DNA of 64,000 nucleotides from Streptomyces tailanensis (GCF_008386495.1 NZ_VTHJ01000015.1:98440-162439), one strand, 5' to 3'; shown: positions 1-9,046, counted from the stretch's first letter. Notes: generated by a model from the sequence alone, not told the origin. Translations and numbers: made by a program.

Positions 1-253
1 CCGCATACGAGTCTGTATGTGAGTCCGTATCCGATGCCGCCCCGATCCCGTCACTGAGCCCTCATCCGCACGGGGCGCATACGGAATCTCCCATCCGTCC
101 CCGACGTCCCACGCTTCCCGGAACCGGAATCCGCACCCGGATTCCGGTCCCTGTGAATGAGGGTCAGAGGGAGTGAAGAAGGTGTGCAAGGTGCATGTCG
201 GATCGCGTTTTCGCCTGTCGTCACCGCATCCCCTGCCGTAGGTTCTTCCCCAG
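1..253. other. Intergenic left edge, no gene seen
   Basis: No open frame here has convincing coding character or a recognisable protein. The one clear structure is a hairpin at 123-148, listed separately. An upstream gene cut off by the window edge may end before it. Confidence 0.5.
123..148. terminator. Hairpin, terminator-like
   Basis: Ten-base perfect arms ACCGGAATCC and GGATTCCGGT flank a six-base loop. There is no U-tract, which is normal for Streptomyces terminators. It would end transcription of a gene lying left of the window. Confidence 0.45.
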
Positions 254-1081
254 ATGAGAGATACACCCCGCCCACAGGGGACTGTGGGCGACACCGGGTC
301 GGGGCCTCCCCAGCTTCGCCCTGGTCGTGCCCTCGCGCACACACCCGGAGCTTCCGGCTCCGGATCTCCTCACCGATCGGATGGTCGCGCGCCCCAAACC
401 CCCCGGGGCGTGCGGCACACCGATCCGGACGGCCATCCCCGAACCACCCCCCCTGTTCGGGGATGGCCGACCTTCCTCCTCGCGCTTCTCTTCGGCCTTC
501 CGGCCGCCCTCTTCGCGCTGATCACCTGGCAGGTCGTCGCGGCCGGCCCACTCGCCCGCGCGGACGAACGCCTCAGCGACTCCCTGGTCCACCGGGGCGC
601 CCCCACCCAGTTCCTCGCCGACCTCGGCAACATCACGGTCGCCGTCCCGGTCCTGGCCCTCGTACTCGGCTACGTAGCCTGGCGTACGCGCACCACCGGT
701 AGGGACCACTGGTGGCGGCCGTCCGCCGCCGCGGCCCTCCTCATGGCCGTCATACCGCTCTGGGTCATCCCACTGAAGGAGCTCATCGCCCGGTCGGGCC
801 CGCCGATCATGGGCCCGGGCACGGGTTTCTACCCCTCCGGCCACACGGCGACCGCCTCCCTCGCGTACGGCGGTGCCGTGCTGTTGCTACTGCCCTGGCT
901 GCGCGGCGTCCTCGTGCGCCGCGCGGTCGTCGTCATCGCGATCGTGGTGAACATCGGCGTCGGCTTCGGCCTGGTGCGCCAGGGCTACCACTGGCCGCTC
1001 GACGTGGTGGCGAGCTGGTGCGTGTGCGCGACGCTGCTCGCCTCGCTGTGGTGGTTCGGTTCGCGTCGCGGTTCCGGCTGA
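254..1081 (+). CDS. PAP2-family membrane phosphatase
   Basis: The product is up to 275 residues with about five hydrophobic segments after residue 70, the layout of PAP2-type lipid phosphatases such as undecaprenyl-diphosphate or phosphatidate phosphatases. Motif 2 (YPSGHTA) and the HWPLD of motif 3 are present. Motif 1 reads KELIARSGP, so the usual final Arg of KxxxxxxRP is Gly, and the motif 3 Arg is not at its usual spacing before the His. The first 70 residues are Pro/Arg/Gly-rich and lack family similarity, so the true start may be an in-frame GTG nearer residue 53; no start has a good ribosome site. The gene stands alone, and the substrate cannot be told. Confidence 0.8.
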   Translation: MRDTPRPQGTVGDTGSGPPQLRPGRALAHTPGASGSGSPHRSDGRAPQTPRGVRHTDPDGHPRTTPPVRGWPTFLLALLFGLPAALFALITWQVVAAGPLARADERLSDSLVHRGAPTQFLADLGNITVAVPVLALVLGYVAWRTRTTGRDHWWRPSAAAALLMAVIPLWVIPLKELIARSGPPIMGPGTGFYPSGHTATASLAYGGAVLLLLPWLRGVLVRRAVVVIAIVVNIGVGFGLVRQGYHWPLDVVASWCVCATLLASLWWFGSRRGSG

Positions 1082-1104
1082 CGTCAGACCTGCGGCCACA
1101 CGCC

Positions 1105-1713
1105 CTAACGGTCCTCGTCCCCGGCCAGCCCCGCCGCCGCCTCGTGTATCGCCAGTTCGAGCAGCGCCGGGTCGGTGAGGGTGCCGACTCCGTCCGGCAG
1201 GATCAGCCAGCGGACGCCGCCGCTCTGCCGACCCGGGCACAGCACCACGATCCAGCATGAATGAGGGTGGTTTAGCTCGATCGTGTGATGGTCGGCTTCC
1301 TGGCTTGCAGCGCCCTGGGCCGTTCGGGCTAGGGTGATCGTGCGATCTGGGACGCCTGGTTACGGCGCCAGCGCGCGGGGCCCCCGCTCCACCGGAGTGA
1401 TGGTTCGGGGCCTCCCCGTCGCCTCTGGCCGTACTCATCTGGCCAGGTCGTCAGGGAACCGACCTCCCGGGATCGGATCACGGACAGGATCCGTGTCGCC
1501 GCCCCGGGGTCGAGTACGTAGGGGACCAGTGCGCCCAAGACCGTTCGGGGCGTGCGGCTGAGCGGACTCACTCTTGCTCAGTCCACGGGAACGGTTGCGT
1601 TCCCGCTCCCAGCGGCAGGCCTCGGGATCCGGTGCTACGGATGCCAGCCACTCGACCGCCGTCTCGGGTATCGGTGATCGAGCAGGGCGTGCGCCTGTCC
1701 GCGAATGGCGCAC
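1105..1713 (-). pseudogene. Decayed gene of a Streptomyces conserved hypothetical family
   Basis: Two coding fragments survive on the minus strand in different frames. The upstream piece (about 1713-1594) reads IPETAVEWLASVAPDPEACR. The downstream piece (1257-1105) begins WIVVLCPGRQSGGVRWLILP and ends LAIHEAAAGLAGDEDR before a TAG stop. I recall both segments as N- and C-terminal parts of one conserved actinobacterial protein of unknown function, roughly 150-200 residues long. Between them the frame is lost and nothing recognisable remains, so I read this as one gene broken by indels. A short frame at 1329-1571 fills the gap but resembles nothing known. Confidence 0.5.
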
Positions 1714-1720
1714 GCCTGCT
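1681..1720. terminator. Long inverted repeat downstream of the flavoprotein gene
   Basis: The arms 1681-1695 and 1707-1720 pair over 14 bases with one bulged G and an 11-base loop. It lies 40 bases beyond the end of the polyamine operon and is a likely terminator for it. It also overlaps the first codons of the decayed gene. Confidence 0.55.
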
Positions 1721-1761
1721 GATCACGCGTGCGCCTTCACGCCCTCTCCGGCTTGCGGGTC

Positions 1762-3180
1762 TCAGCTGTCGAAGCCCAGCCCCAGGCGGTCCATGGCCTT
1801 CAGCCACAGGTTGCGTCGGCCGGCGTGGGAGTCGGCGCGGGCCAGGGACCACTTGGTGAGGGCGATGCCGGTCCAGGCGAACGGCTCGGGCGGGAACGGC
1901 AGCGGCTTCTTGCGGACCATCGCCAGCTCGGTGCGTTCCGTGCGCTCCCCCGCGAGCAGGTCGAGCATGACGTCCGCGCCGAACCGCGTCGCGCCCACGC
2001 CGAGCCCCGTGAAGCCGGCCGCGTACGCGACCTTGCCGTGGTGGGCGGTGCCGAAGAACGCCGAGAAGCGCGAGCAGGTGTCGATCGCGCCGCCCCAGGC
2101 GTGGGTGAAACGGACGCCCTCCAGCTGCGGGAAGCAGGTGAAGAAGTGCCCGGCGAGCTTGGCGTACGTCTCGGGCCGGTCGTCGTACTCGGTGCGCACG
2201 CGACCGCCGTACGGGTAGATCGAGTCGTAGCCGCCCCACAGGATCCGGTTGTCGGCGCTGAGCCGGAAGTAGTGGAACTGGTTGGCGGTGTCGGCGAGCC
2301 CCTGGCGGTTCTTCCAGCCGATGGATGCCAGCTGCTCGGTGGTCAACGGCTCGGTCATGAGCGCGTAGTCGTAGACCGGGACCGTGTACGCGCGCACGCG
2401 CTTGACCAGGCTCGGGAAGATGTTCGTGCCGAGCGCGACCTGCCGGGCGCGGACCTGGCCGTACGGGGTACGGACGGCCATGCCCGGACCGTACGCCTTC
2501 AAGGTCAGCGCGGGGGTGTGCTCGTAAACGCGGACGCCGAGCCGCACGCAGGCACGCTTCAGGCCCCAGGCGAGCCGGGCGGGGTGCAGCATGGCCACGC
2601 CGCGGCGGTCGTGGAGGCCGGCCTCGAACGTCGGTGAGGCGACCTGTTCGCGGACCGCGTCGGCGTCCAGGAACTCGATGCCGTCGGCGAGGCCCCCGCG
2701 TTCCATCTCCTCGTACCGGTCGCGCAGTTCCCACGCCTGGTACGTCTCGGTCGCCACGTCGATCTCGCCGGTGCGTTCGAAGTCGCAGTCGAGGTCGTGC
2801 CGGGCGACGGCCGCCTCGATCTCGTCGAGGTTGCGGGCGCCGAGTTCCTCCAGCTTGTGGATCTCGTCGGGCCAGCGGGCGAGGCCGTTGGCCAGGCCGT
2901 GGGTGATCGAGGCGGCGCAGAAGCCGCCGTTGCGGCCGGAGGCGGCCCAGCCCACCTCGCGGCCTTCCAGCAGGACGACATCCCGTCGCGGGTCGCGCTC
3001 CTTGGCGATCAGCGCGGTCCACAGCCCGCTGTAGCCACCGCCGACGACCAGCAGGTCGCAGGTCTCGGCGCCGGTGAGCGCGGGCTCGGGGTGGGGCTTG
3101 CCGGGGTCTTGGAGCCAGTACGGGACCGGCTGTGCGTCGGAGAGTGACTTTGTCCAATTACTCATGGCGCTTGGGGCCAT
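1762..3180 (-). CDS. puuB: FAD-dependent amine oxidoreductase, gamma-glutamylputrescine oxidase-like
   Basis: This 472-residue DAO-family flavoprotein has the dinucleotide motif GGGYSG at residues 47-52 and SGRNGGF at 81-87, typical of the PuuB/OrdL branch. That branch oxidises glutamylated putrescine, or a similar amine, to an aldehyde with release of ammonia and hydrogen peroxide. It is the last gene of the polyamine uptake operon, 60 bases after the permease gene, which supports the assignment. The ATG at 3180 has a GGGAG ribosome site; a second ATG lies five codons in. The 60-base spacer carries three tandem 10-11 base repeats. The exact amine is inferred from context only. Confidence 0.85.
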   Translation of the reverse strand: MAPSAMSNWTKSLSDAQPVPYWLQDPGKPHPEPALTGAETCDLLVVGGGYSGLWTALIAKERDPRRDVVLLEGREVGWAASGRNGGFCAASITHGLANGLARWPDEIHKLEELGARNLDEIEAAVARHDLDCDFERTGEIDVATETYQAWELRDRYEEMERGGLADGIEFLDADAVREQVASPTFEAGLHDRRGVAMLHPARLAWGLKRACVRLGVRVYEHTPALTLKAYGPGMAVRTPYGQVRARQVALGTNIFPSLVKRVRAYTVPVYDYALMTEPLTTEQLASIGWKNRQGLADTANQFHYFRLSADNRILWGGYDSIYPYGGRVRTEYDDRPETYAKLAGHFFTCFPQLEGVRFTHAWGGAIDTCSRFSAFFGTAHHGKVAYAAGFTGLGVGATRFGADVMLDLLAGERTERTELAMVRKKPLPFPPEPFAWTGIALTKWSLARADSHAGRRNLWLKAMDRLGLGFDS

Positions 3181-3195
3181 GATTTCAACTCCCTA

Positions 3196-3227
3196 CAGAG
3201 ATTTCCAGAGATATCCCAGAGATATCC
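3196..3227. repeat. Three tandem 10-11 base repeats before puuB
   Basis: The units cagagatttc, cagagatatc and cagagatatc follow each other at one-helical-turn spacing inside the potC-puuB spacer. They may bind a regulator or shape the mRNA; neither can be decided from sequence. Confidence 0.6.
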
Positions 3228-3239
3228 GCATGGCAGGCG

Positions 3240-4040
3240 TTAAGCCTTCTGCCGCTTTCTTCGGTTTCCGATGACCATTCCGGCCACCACGACCAGTACG
3301 GCGACGAGGAACATGGCCGTACCGATGGCATTGATCTGAACGGGCGTGCCGCGCTGTGCCGAACCCCAGACGAACATGGGGAAGGTGACGGTCGCGCCCG
3401 CGTTGAAATTGGTGATGATGAAATCGTCGAAGGAGAGCGCGAAGGCGAGCAGCGCGCCCGCCGCGATTCCGGGGGCGGCGATCGGGAGCGTGACCCTGAC
3501 GAAGGTCTGCACGGGCCCGGCGTACAGATCCCGCGCGGCCTCCTCCAGCCTCGGGTCCATCGACATCACGCGCGCCTTGACGGCGACCACGACGAAGCTG
3601 AGGCAGAACATGATGTGGGCGATCAGGATCGTCCAGAAACCCAACTGTGTACCCAGGTTGAGGAAAAGGGTGAGCAGCGAGGCGGCCATCACGACCTCGG
3701 GCATCGCCATCGGCAGGAAGATCAGCGAGTTCACCGCGCCCCGCGCGCGGAAGCGGTACCGCACCAGCGCGAAGGCGATCAGCGTGCCGAGCACAGTCGC
3801 ACCCAGCGTCGCCCAGGCGGCCAGCTGGAGGCTGAGCGCGAGCGAGCCGCACAGGTCGGCCACACCGCACGGATCGGTCCAGGCGTCCGTGGAGAACGTC
3901 TGCCACTCGTAGTTGAAGCGGCCCTTCGGTTGGTTGAAGGAGAAGACGGTGACGACGACATTCGGCAGGAGCAGATAGCCGAGCGTCAGAAGTCCCGCGA
4001 TGACGACGAGATGGCGCTTGAGCCAGTTGACGAAGGTCAT
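3240..4040 (-). CDS. potC: Polyamine ABC transporter permease, PotC type
   Basis: A 266-residue inner-membrane protein with about six hydrophobic segments and the cytoplasmic EAA loop (EAARDLYAGP, about residue 165) that docks on the ATPase. Its length and the pattern after the first segment match PotC/PotI permeases of spermidine/putrescine importers. The ATG directly follows the TAA of the preceding permease gene (TAAATG), so the two are surely co-translated. It would form the channel with PotB. Substrate is inferred from operon partners. Confidence 0.88.
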   Translation of the reverse strand: MTFVNWLKRHLVVIAGLLTLGYLLLPNVVVTVFSFNQPKGRFNYEWQTFSTDAWTDPCGVADLCGSLALSLQLAAWATLGATVLGTLIAFALVRYRFRARGAVNSLIFLPMAMPEVVMAASLLTLFLNLGTQLGFWTILIAHIMFCLSFVVVAVKARVMSMDPRLEEAARDLYAGPVQTFVRVTLPIAAPGIAAGALLAFALSFDDFIITNFNAGATVTFPMFVWGSAQRGTPVQINAIGTAMFLVAVLVVVAGMVIGNRRKRQKA

Positions 4041-4976
4041 TTAAACCAGATCCTCCGTCCCGGACTTGCGGATGTAGACCGTGACCATGAGGAGAATCGC
4101 GGCCATGAGGATGAACGAAAGGGCCGCCGCCGTCGGATAGTCCAGGATCCGCAGGAATTGGCTCTGGATGACGTTGCCGATCATCTGGGTGTTGGTGGAG
4201 CCGAGCAGTTCGGCGTTCACGTAGTCACCGCTCGCCGGAATGAAGGTCAGCAGCGTCCCGGAGACGACACCGGGCATGGACAGCGGGAAGGTGACCTTGC
4301 GGAACGTGGTGAACGGCCTCGCGTAAAGGTCGCCGGCCGCCTCGTGCAGCCGCCCGTCGATGCGTTCGAGCGAGGTGTACAGCGGCAGGATCATGAACGG
4401 CAGGAAGTTGTACGTGAGGCCGCAGACCACCGCGAGCGGCGTGGCCAGCACCCGGTCCCCGGCCGTCAGGCCGAGCCAGCTGGTGACGTCCAGGACATGC
4501 AGCGAGTTGAGGGCGCCGACGACCGGGCCGCCGTCCGACAGGATCGTCTTCCAGGCGAGCGTACGGATCAGGAAGCTGGTGAAGAACGGCGCGATCACCA
4601 GGATCAGGATCAGATTGCGCCACCGTCCCGCACGGAACGCGATCAGATACGCCAGCGGATAGCCCAGCAGCAGACACAGGATCGTCGCCGAGCCCGCGTA
4701 GAGCACCGAGCGCAGGAACTGCGGGTAGTACTCGCTCAGCGCGTCCCAGTACGTCGCGAAGTGCCAGGTGACCTTGTAGCCCTCCTCCAGGGAGCCCGTC
4801 TGCACGGACGTGGAGGCCTGGTAGACCATCGGCATCGCGAAGAACACCAGCAGCCACATCAGACCGGGCGCGAGCAGCAGATACGGCGTCCAGCGGCCTC
4901 TCTTGCGAGGCGGCTTCGCGGTGGTCGGGGCGGGCGCGAGAGGCGGTGGCGCCTCGGCTTCGGTGAGTGTCGACAT
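4041..4976 (-). CDS. potB: Polyamine ABC transporter permease, PotB type
   Basis: This 311-residue permease has an N-terminal Pro/Lys-rich tail of about 30 residues, then six membrane segments, with the EAA loop reading EAAGDLYARP in the last third. The ATG at 4976 overlaps the TGA of potA by ATGA, fixing the start. A longer upstream frame exists but is only the antisense of potA codons. It pairs with PotC to form the membrane pore of the importer. Confidence 0.88.
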   Translation of the reverse strand: MSTLTEAEAPPPLAPAPTTAKPPRKRGRWTPYLLLAPGLMWLLVFFAMPMVYQASTSVQTGSLEEGYKVTWHFATYWDALSEYYPQFLRSVLYAGSATILCLLLGYPLAYLIAFRAGRWRNLILILVIAPFFTSFLIRTLAWKTILSDGGPVVGALNSLHVLDVTSWLGLTAGDRVLATPLAVVCGLTYNFLPFMILPLYTSLERIDGRLHEAAGDLYARPFTTFRKVTFPLSMPGVVSGTLLTFIPASGDYVNAELLGSTNTQMIGNVIQSQFLRILDYPTAAALSFILMAAILLMVTVYIRKSGTEDLV

Positions 4977-6127
4977 CAGGCGGCCGCCCCCTCTTCGACA
5001 CCGGCGTCGATGTCCTGCGCGGCGTCCAGGCCGAACGTGTGGGCAGGGCTCCAGTGCAGGACGACGTCGGCGCCGGGGACGAGCCGGGCGTCGCGTTCGA
5101 TGTTCTGGACATACACCTCGAACTCGGGGCAGACCGAGCTGTCGATCACGTACTGCGTGGAGACGCCGATGAAGCTGGTGGCGGCGATCTTCCCGGTGAG
5201 GCGGTTGCGGCCGACCGGGATCTCCCCGGCGTCGTCGGCGTGGGTGAGGGTGATCTTCTCGGGCCGTACGCCGACGAGGACCTTGCCGCCGGTCGCGGTG
5301 GGCGCGCTGCACCGCGCCTCGGGAAGGACCAGCTTGCCGTCGCCCGCCTTGAGCACGATGTCGTCGCCGCTCCTGGAGTCGAACTCGGCCTCGATGAGGT
5401 TGGAGGTGCCGAGGAAGTTGGCGACGAACGTCGTCCGCGGGTCCTCGTACAGGCCGGCGGGCGAGCCGAGTTGCTCGACGCGGCCGGCGTTCATCACGGC
5501 GACCGTGTCGGCCATGGTCATGGCCTCTTCCTGGTCGTGCGTGACATGGATGAACGTGCTGCCGACCTCGGTCTGGATGCGCTTCAGCTCCAGCTGCATC
5601 TGGCGGCGCAGCTTGAGGTCGAGGGCGCCGAGGGGTTCGTCGAGGAGGAGCACCTTGGGGTGGTTGATCAGCGCGCGGGCGACGGCGACGCGCTGCTGCT
5701 GACCGCCGGAGAGCTGGTGCGGCTTCTTGCGCGCCTGCTCGCCGAGCTGAACCAGCTCCAGCATCTCCTCGACCTGCTTCTTCACGCTCTTGATGCCGCG
5801 CCGGCGCAGCCCGAAGGCGACGTTCTCGAAGATGTCGAGGTGCGGGAAGAGCGCGTACGACTGGAAGACCGTGTTCACCGGCCGCTTGTAGGGCGGCAGA
5901 TGCGTCACGTCGTGATCGCCGAGCGAGACGGTCCCGCAGGAAGGTTCCTCCAACCCGGCGATCATGCGCAGGGTGGTCGTCTTGCCGCATCCGGAGGCAC
6001 CGAGCAGCGCGAAGAAGGAACCTTCCGGCACGGTCAGATCGAGCGGATGCACGGCGGTGAAGGACCCATAGGTCTTGCCTATGCCGGAGAGGCGGACGTC
6101 ACCGCTGCTGTTCTGTGTGGTCTTCAT
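4976..6127 (-). CDS. potA: Polyamine ABC transporter ATPase, PotA type
   Basis: The 383-residue ATPase has Walker A GASGCGKT at residues 43-50, signature LSGGQQQRV, Walker B VLLLDEPLGALD, and a C-terminal TOBE-like domain after residue 250, as in PotA. It powers uptake through the PotB/PotC pair. I chose the ATG at 6127 because the family alignment begins just after it; nine bases separate it from the stop of the binding-protein gene. The frame continues upstream only as a shadow of that gene. Confidence 0.92.
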   Translation of the reverse strand: MKTTQNSSGDVRLSGIGKTYGSFTAVHPLDLTVPEGSFFALLGASGCGKTTTLRMIAGLEEPSCGTVSLGDHDVTHLPPYKRPVNTVFQSYALFPHLDIFENVAFGLRRRGIKSVKKQVEEMLELVQLGEQARKKPHQLSGGQQQRVAVARALINHPKVLLLDEPLGALDLKLRRQMQLELKRIQTEVGSTFIHVTHDQEEAMTMADTVAVMNAGRVEQLGSPAGLYEDPRTTFVANFLGTSNLIEAEFDSRSGDDIVLKAGDGKLVLPEARCSAPTATGGKVLVGVRPEKITLTHADDAGEIPVGRNRLTGKIAATSFIGVSTQYVIDSSVCPEFEVYVQNIERDARLVPGADVVLHWSPAHTFGLDAAQDIDAGVEEGAAA

Positions 6128-6135
6128 GGTCCTCG

Positions 6136-7380
6136 TCACGCCCCCGTCAGCTTCGCGAACTTCTCTTCGTACGCCGTCTCTTCCTTCTGGCTGAGGGAGC
6201 GGAAGGCGCGGGACTTGGCCGCCATGGCCGCGTCGGGAATGATCAGCGGGTTGTCCGCCGCGCTCTCGTCGATCTTGGCCAGCTCCGCCTTCACGCCGTC
6301 CACGGGGCACACGTAGTTGATGTACGCGGCGAGTTCGGCGGCCGGCTGCGGCTCGTAGTAGTAGTCGATGAGCCGTTCGGCGTTGGTCTTGTGCCGGGCC
6401 TTGCCTGGGACCAGCAGGTTGTCCGTGGACGTCATGTAGCCGCTGCCGGGGATGACGAAGTCGATGTCGGGGCTGTCGGCCTTGAGCTGGACGACGTCAC
6501 CGGCCCAGGCGATACAGGCCGCGAAGTCGCCCTTGCTGAGGTCCGACGTGTAGTCGTTGCCGGTGAAGCGACGGATCTGGCCCTTGTCGACGGCCTTCTG
6601 GAGGCGGGCGATCGCGGCGTCGTAGTCGTCGTCGGTGAACTTCGCCGGGTCCTTGCCCATGTCCAGCAACGTCATCCCGATGCTGTCGCGCATCTCGGAG
6701 AGAAAGCCGATGCGGCCCTTCAGCTTCGGGTTGTCGAGCATGTCGGAGACCGACTTCACCTCCTCGCCGTCGAGCGCCTTCTTGTTGTAGGCGATGACGG
6801 TCGATATGCCCTGCCAGGGGTACGAGTAGGAGCGCCCGGGGTCCCAGTCGGGGCTGCGGAACTGCTGGGAGAGGTTCATGAAGGCGTGCGGCAGGTTGGA
6901 GGGGTCCAGTTTCTGGACCCACCCGAAGCGGATGAGGCGGGCCGCGAGCCAGTCGGTGACGCAGATCAGATCGCGTCCGGTGTCCTGACCGGCGGCGAGC
7001 TGCGGCTTGATCTTGCCGAAGAACTCGACGTTGTCGTTGATGTCCTCGGTGTACGTGACCTTGATGCCGGTGCGCTTCGTGAACGCCTCCAGGCTGGGGT
7101 GGTGCTTTCCGCTGTCGTCGACGTCCATGTACTCGGTCCAGTTGGAGAAGGCGATCTCCTTCTCCTCGGCCGAGTGGTCCTCGGACGACACGCCCGCGGT
7201 GTTCTTCGCCGCAGGGATGCCGCAGGCGCTCAGCGCCCCGAGCCCGCCGACGGCGAGGGCGCCACCGGTTCCGGCGCGCAGCAGCGAACGGCGGCTGAGG
7301 GCGGCCCTGCCGTTCCTGAGGCTGCGCCGCATGGCGGCCACCTGGGCCGGGGACAGGCGGTGGGGCTCGTACTGCTCCAT
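6136..7380 (-). CDS. potD: Polyamine-binding lipoprotein of the ABC importer, PotD type
   Basis: The 414-residue extracytoplasmic solute-binding protein starts with a Tat-like motif SRRSLL at 29-34, a hydrophobic stretch, and a lipobox LSAC with Cys53, so it is probably a Tat-exported lipoprotein. The mature part has the spermidine/putrescine-binding fold: FSNWTEYMDVDD near the N-terminus and NYVCPVDGVKAEL near the C-terminus. It captures the substrate for the PotABC complex encoded downstream. The ATG at 7380 is preferred because the family begins there, although the ribosome site is weak and the leader carries a duplicated 15-base block. Confidence 0.9.
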   Translation of the reverse strand: MEQYEPHRLSPAQVAAMRRSLRNGRAALSRRSLLRAGTGGALAVGGLGALSACGIPAAKNTAGVSSEDHSAEEKEIAFSNWTEYMDVDDSGKHHPSLEAFTKRTGIKVTYTEDINDNVEFFGKIKPQLAAGQDTGRDLICVTDWLAARLIRFGWVQKLDPSNLPHAFMNLSQQFRSPDWDPGRSYSYPWQGISTVIAYNKKALDGEEVKSVSDMLDNPKLKGRIGFLSEMRDSIGMTLLDMGKDPAKFTDDDYDAAIARLQKAVDKGQIRRFTGNDYTSDLSKGDFAACIAWAGDVVQLKADSPDIDFVIPGSGYMTSTDNLLVPGKARHKTNAERLIDYYYEPQPAAELAAYINYVCPVDGVKAELAKIDESAADNPLIIPDAAMAAKSRAFRSLSQKEETAYEEKFAKLTGA

Positions 7381-7387
7381 GCGCGTG

Positions 7388-7417
7388 GTGCCCTTTCGGG
7401 AGGTGCCCTTTCGGGAG
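7388..7417. repeat. Exact tandem duplication of 15 bases in the potD leader
   Basis: The unit gtgccctttcgggag occurs twice with no spacer, directly upstream of the potD ATG. On the coding strand it places two GAAAGGG blocks before the start. It may be a recent slippage duplication that alters translation. Confidence 0.8.
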
Positions 7418-7480
7418 GGTGGGGGAGACCGGCCGAGGGTCGGGCGGCCGGGCTCCGTCTGACTGGCGGTCCCCGTGTGA

Positions 7481-8995
7481 CTAGCGGTCACCGTCTGGTC
7501 GGCGGTCCCCGAAGATCGTGCGGTGCCAGTCCTTTCTGGCGACCGCCGTATTGTCGAACATGACGTGCTTGATCTGGGTGTACTCCTCGAACGAGTACGC
7601 GGACATGTCCTTGCCGAAGCCGGACGGCTTGTATCCGCCGTGCGGCATCTCGCTGATGATCGGGATGTGGTCGTTCACCCACACGCACCCCGCCTTGATC
7701 TCCCGTGTCGCACGGTTGGCCCGGTAGACGTCCCGGGTCCAGGCGGAGGCCGCGAGCCCGTACGGCGTGTCGTTGGCCAGCCGGATGCCGTCGTCGTCGC
7801 TGTCGAAGGGCAGCACCACGAGGACCGGCCCGAAGATCTCGGACTGGACGATCTCGCTGTCCTGGGGCGCGTCCGCGATGAGCGTCGGCCGGTAGTACGC
7901 GCCGTTGGCCAGTTCCCCCTGGGGCGCCTCACCACCGGTGACCACGCGCGCGTACGCGCGTGCCCGCTCGACGAAGGCGGCGACCCGGTCGCGCTGGGCG
8001 TGTGAGATCAGCGGGCCCAGGTCGGTGCCCTGGGCGAAGGGGTCGCCCAGCTGGACGGTCTCCATGAGGGCGGCCGTCCTGGCGACGAACTCCTCGTAGA
8101 GAGGACGTTGTACGTACGCGCGCGTGGCCGCCGTGCAGTCCTGCCCGGTATTGATGAGGGAGCCCGCGACCGCGCCGTGGACGGCGGCCTCCAGGTCCGC
8201 GTCGTCGAAGACGACGAAGGGCGCCTTGCCGCCCAGCTCCAGATGGATCCGCTTGACGCCCGCGGTGGCGATCTCGGCGACCCGCTTGCCGACGGCGGTG
8301 GAGCCGGTGAAGGAGGTCATGGCCGCGTCGGGGTGCCCGACGAGATGTTCTCCGGCCTCCTTGCCCGTACCGGTGACGATGTTGATCACGCCGTCCGGGA
8401 TGCCCGCGTCCGTGGCGGCCCGCGCGAAGAGCAGCGAGGTGAGCGGGGTCAGTTCGGCGGGCTTCAGGACGATCGTGTTGCCTGCGGCGATCGCCGGGAG
8501 GATCTTCCAGGCGGTCATCTGGAGCGGATAGTTCCAGGGTGCGATGGAACCGACGACCCCGATCGGCTCACGGCGTACGTACGAGGTGTGGTCGCCGGAG
8601 TATTCGCCGGCCGACTGGCCCTGGAGGTGCCGGGCGGCGCCCGCGAAGAAGGCGGTGTTGTCGATGGTGCCGGGAACGTCGAACTCGCGTGTCAGCTTGA
8701 GCGGCTTCCCGCACTGCAGCGACTCGGCCCGTGCGAACTCCTCCGCCCCGTCGGCGAGGACCGCGGCGAGGCGGTGCAGCGCGTCGGAACGCTCGCCGGG
8801 CGTGGTGGCGGCCCAGCCCGGGAGGGCCTCGCGGGCGGCGGCGACGGCCGCGTCCACGTCGTCCGTACCGGCCAGCTCATACGTGTACACCTCGTCGCCG
8901 GTGGCCGGATCGACCACGGTGTGGGTCCGGCCGGACGTGCCCTTCGTGAGGCGCCCGGCGATGTACTGCGCGCCGTCCGCGAAGCGTTCCTGCAT
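7481..8995 (-). CDS. Aldehyde dehydrogenase, aminobutyraldehyde type
   Basis: A 504-residue NAD(P)-dependent aldehyde dehydrogenase with the catalytic Cys in NTGQDCTAATR, the general-base Glu in LELGGKAPF, and the PWNYP and GYKPSGFG signatures. The sequence resembles gamma-aminobutyraldehyde/betaine-aldehyde dehydrogenases, which oxidise the product of putrescine breakdown to GABA. It is first in the polyamine operon, about 100 bases ahead of potD. The ATG at 8995 has GGAG about 10 bases upstream; the longer frame (start 9052) adds residues outside the family. A palindrome lies about 50 bases upstream. Confidence 0.88.
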   Translation of the reverse strand: MQERFADGAQYIAGRLTKGTSGRTHTVVDPATGDEVYTYELAGTDDVDAAVAAAREALPGWAATTPGERSDALHRLAAVLADGAEEFARAESLQCGKPLKLTREFDVPGTIDNTAFFAGAARHLQGQSAGEYSGDHTSYVRREPIGVVGSIAPWNYPLQMTAWKILPAIAAGNTIVLKPAELTPLTSLLFARAATDAGIPDGVINIVTGTGKEAGEHLVGHPDAAMTSFTGSTAVGKRVAEIATAGVKRIHLELGGKAPFVVFDDADLEAAVHGAVAGSLINTGQDCTAATRAYVQRPLYEEFVARTAALMETVQLGDPFAQGTDLGPLISHAQRDRVAAFVERARAYARVVTGGEAPQGELANGAYYRPTLIADAPQDSEIVQSEIFGPVLVVLPFDSDDDGIRLANDTPYGLAASAWTRDVYRANRATREIKAGCVWVNDHIPIISEMPHGGYKPSGFGKDMSAYSFEEYTQIKHVMFDNTAVARKDWHRTIFGDRRPDGDR

Positions 8996-9046
8996 ACGTA
9001 GCTCCAGGTCGATTTGAGTGCCGATCCTGACAGAGGAACAGGCCAT

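Noticed and set aside
1329..1571. An 80-codon minus frame as an integrase or transposase remnant
   Set aside because: No catalytic motif is visible and it lies inside the decayed conserved gene.
3615..5702. A 695-codon plus-strand open frame across the pot genes
   Set aside because: It is antisense to well-supported permease and ATPase genes; long false frames are expected in GC-rich DNA.
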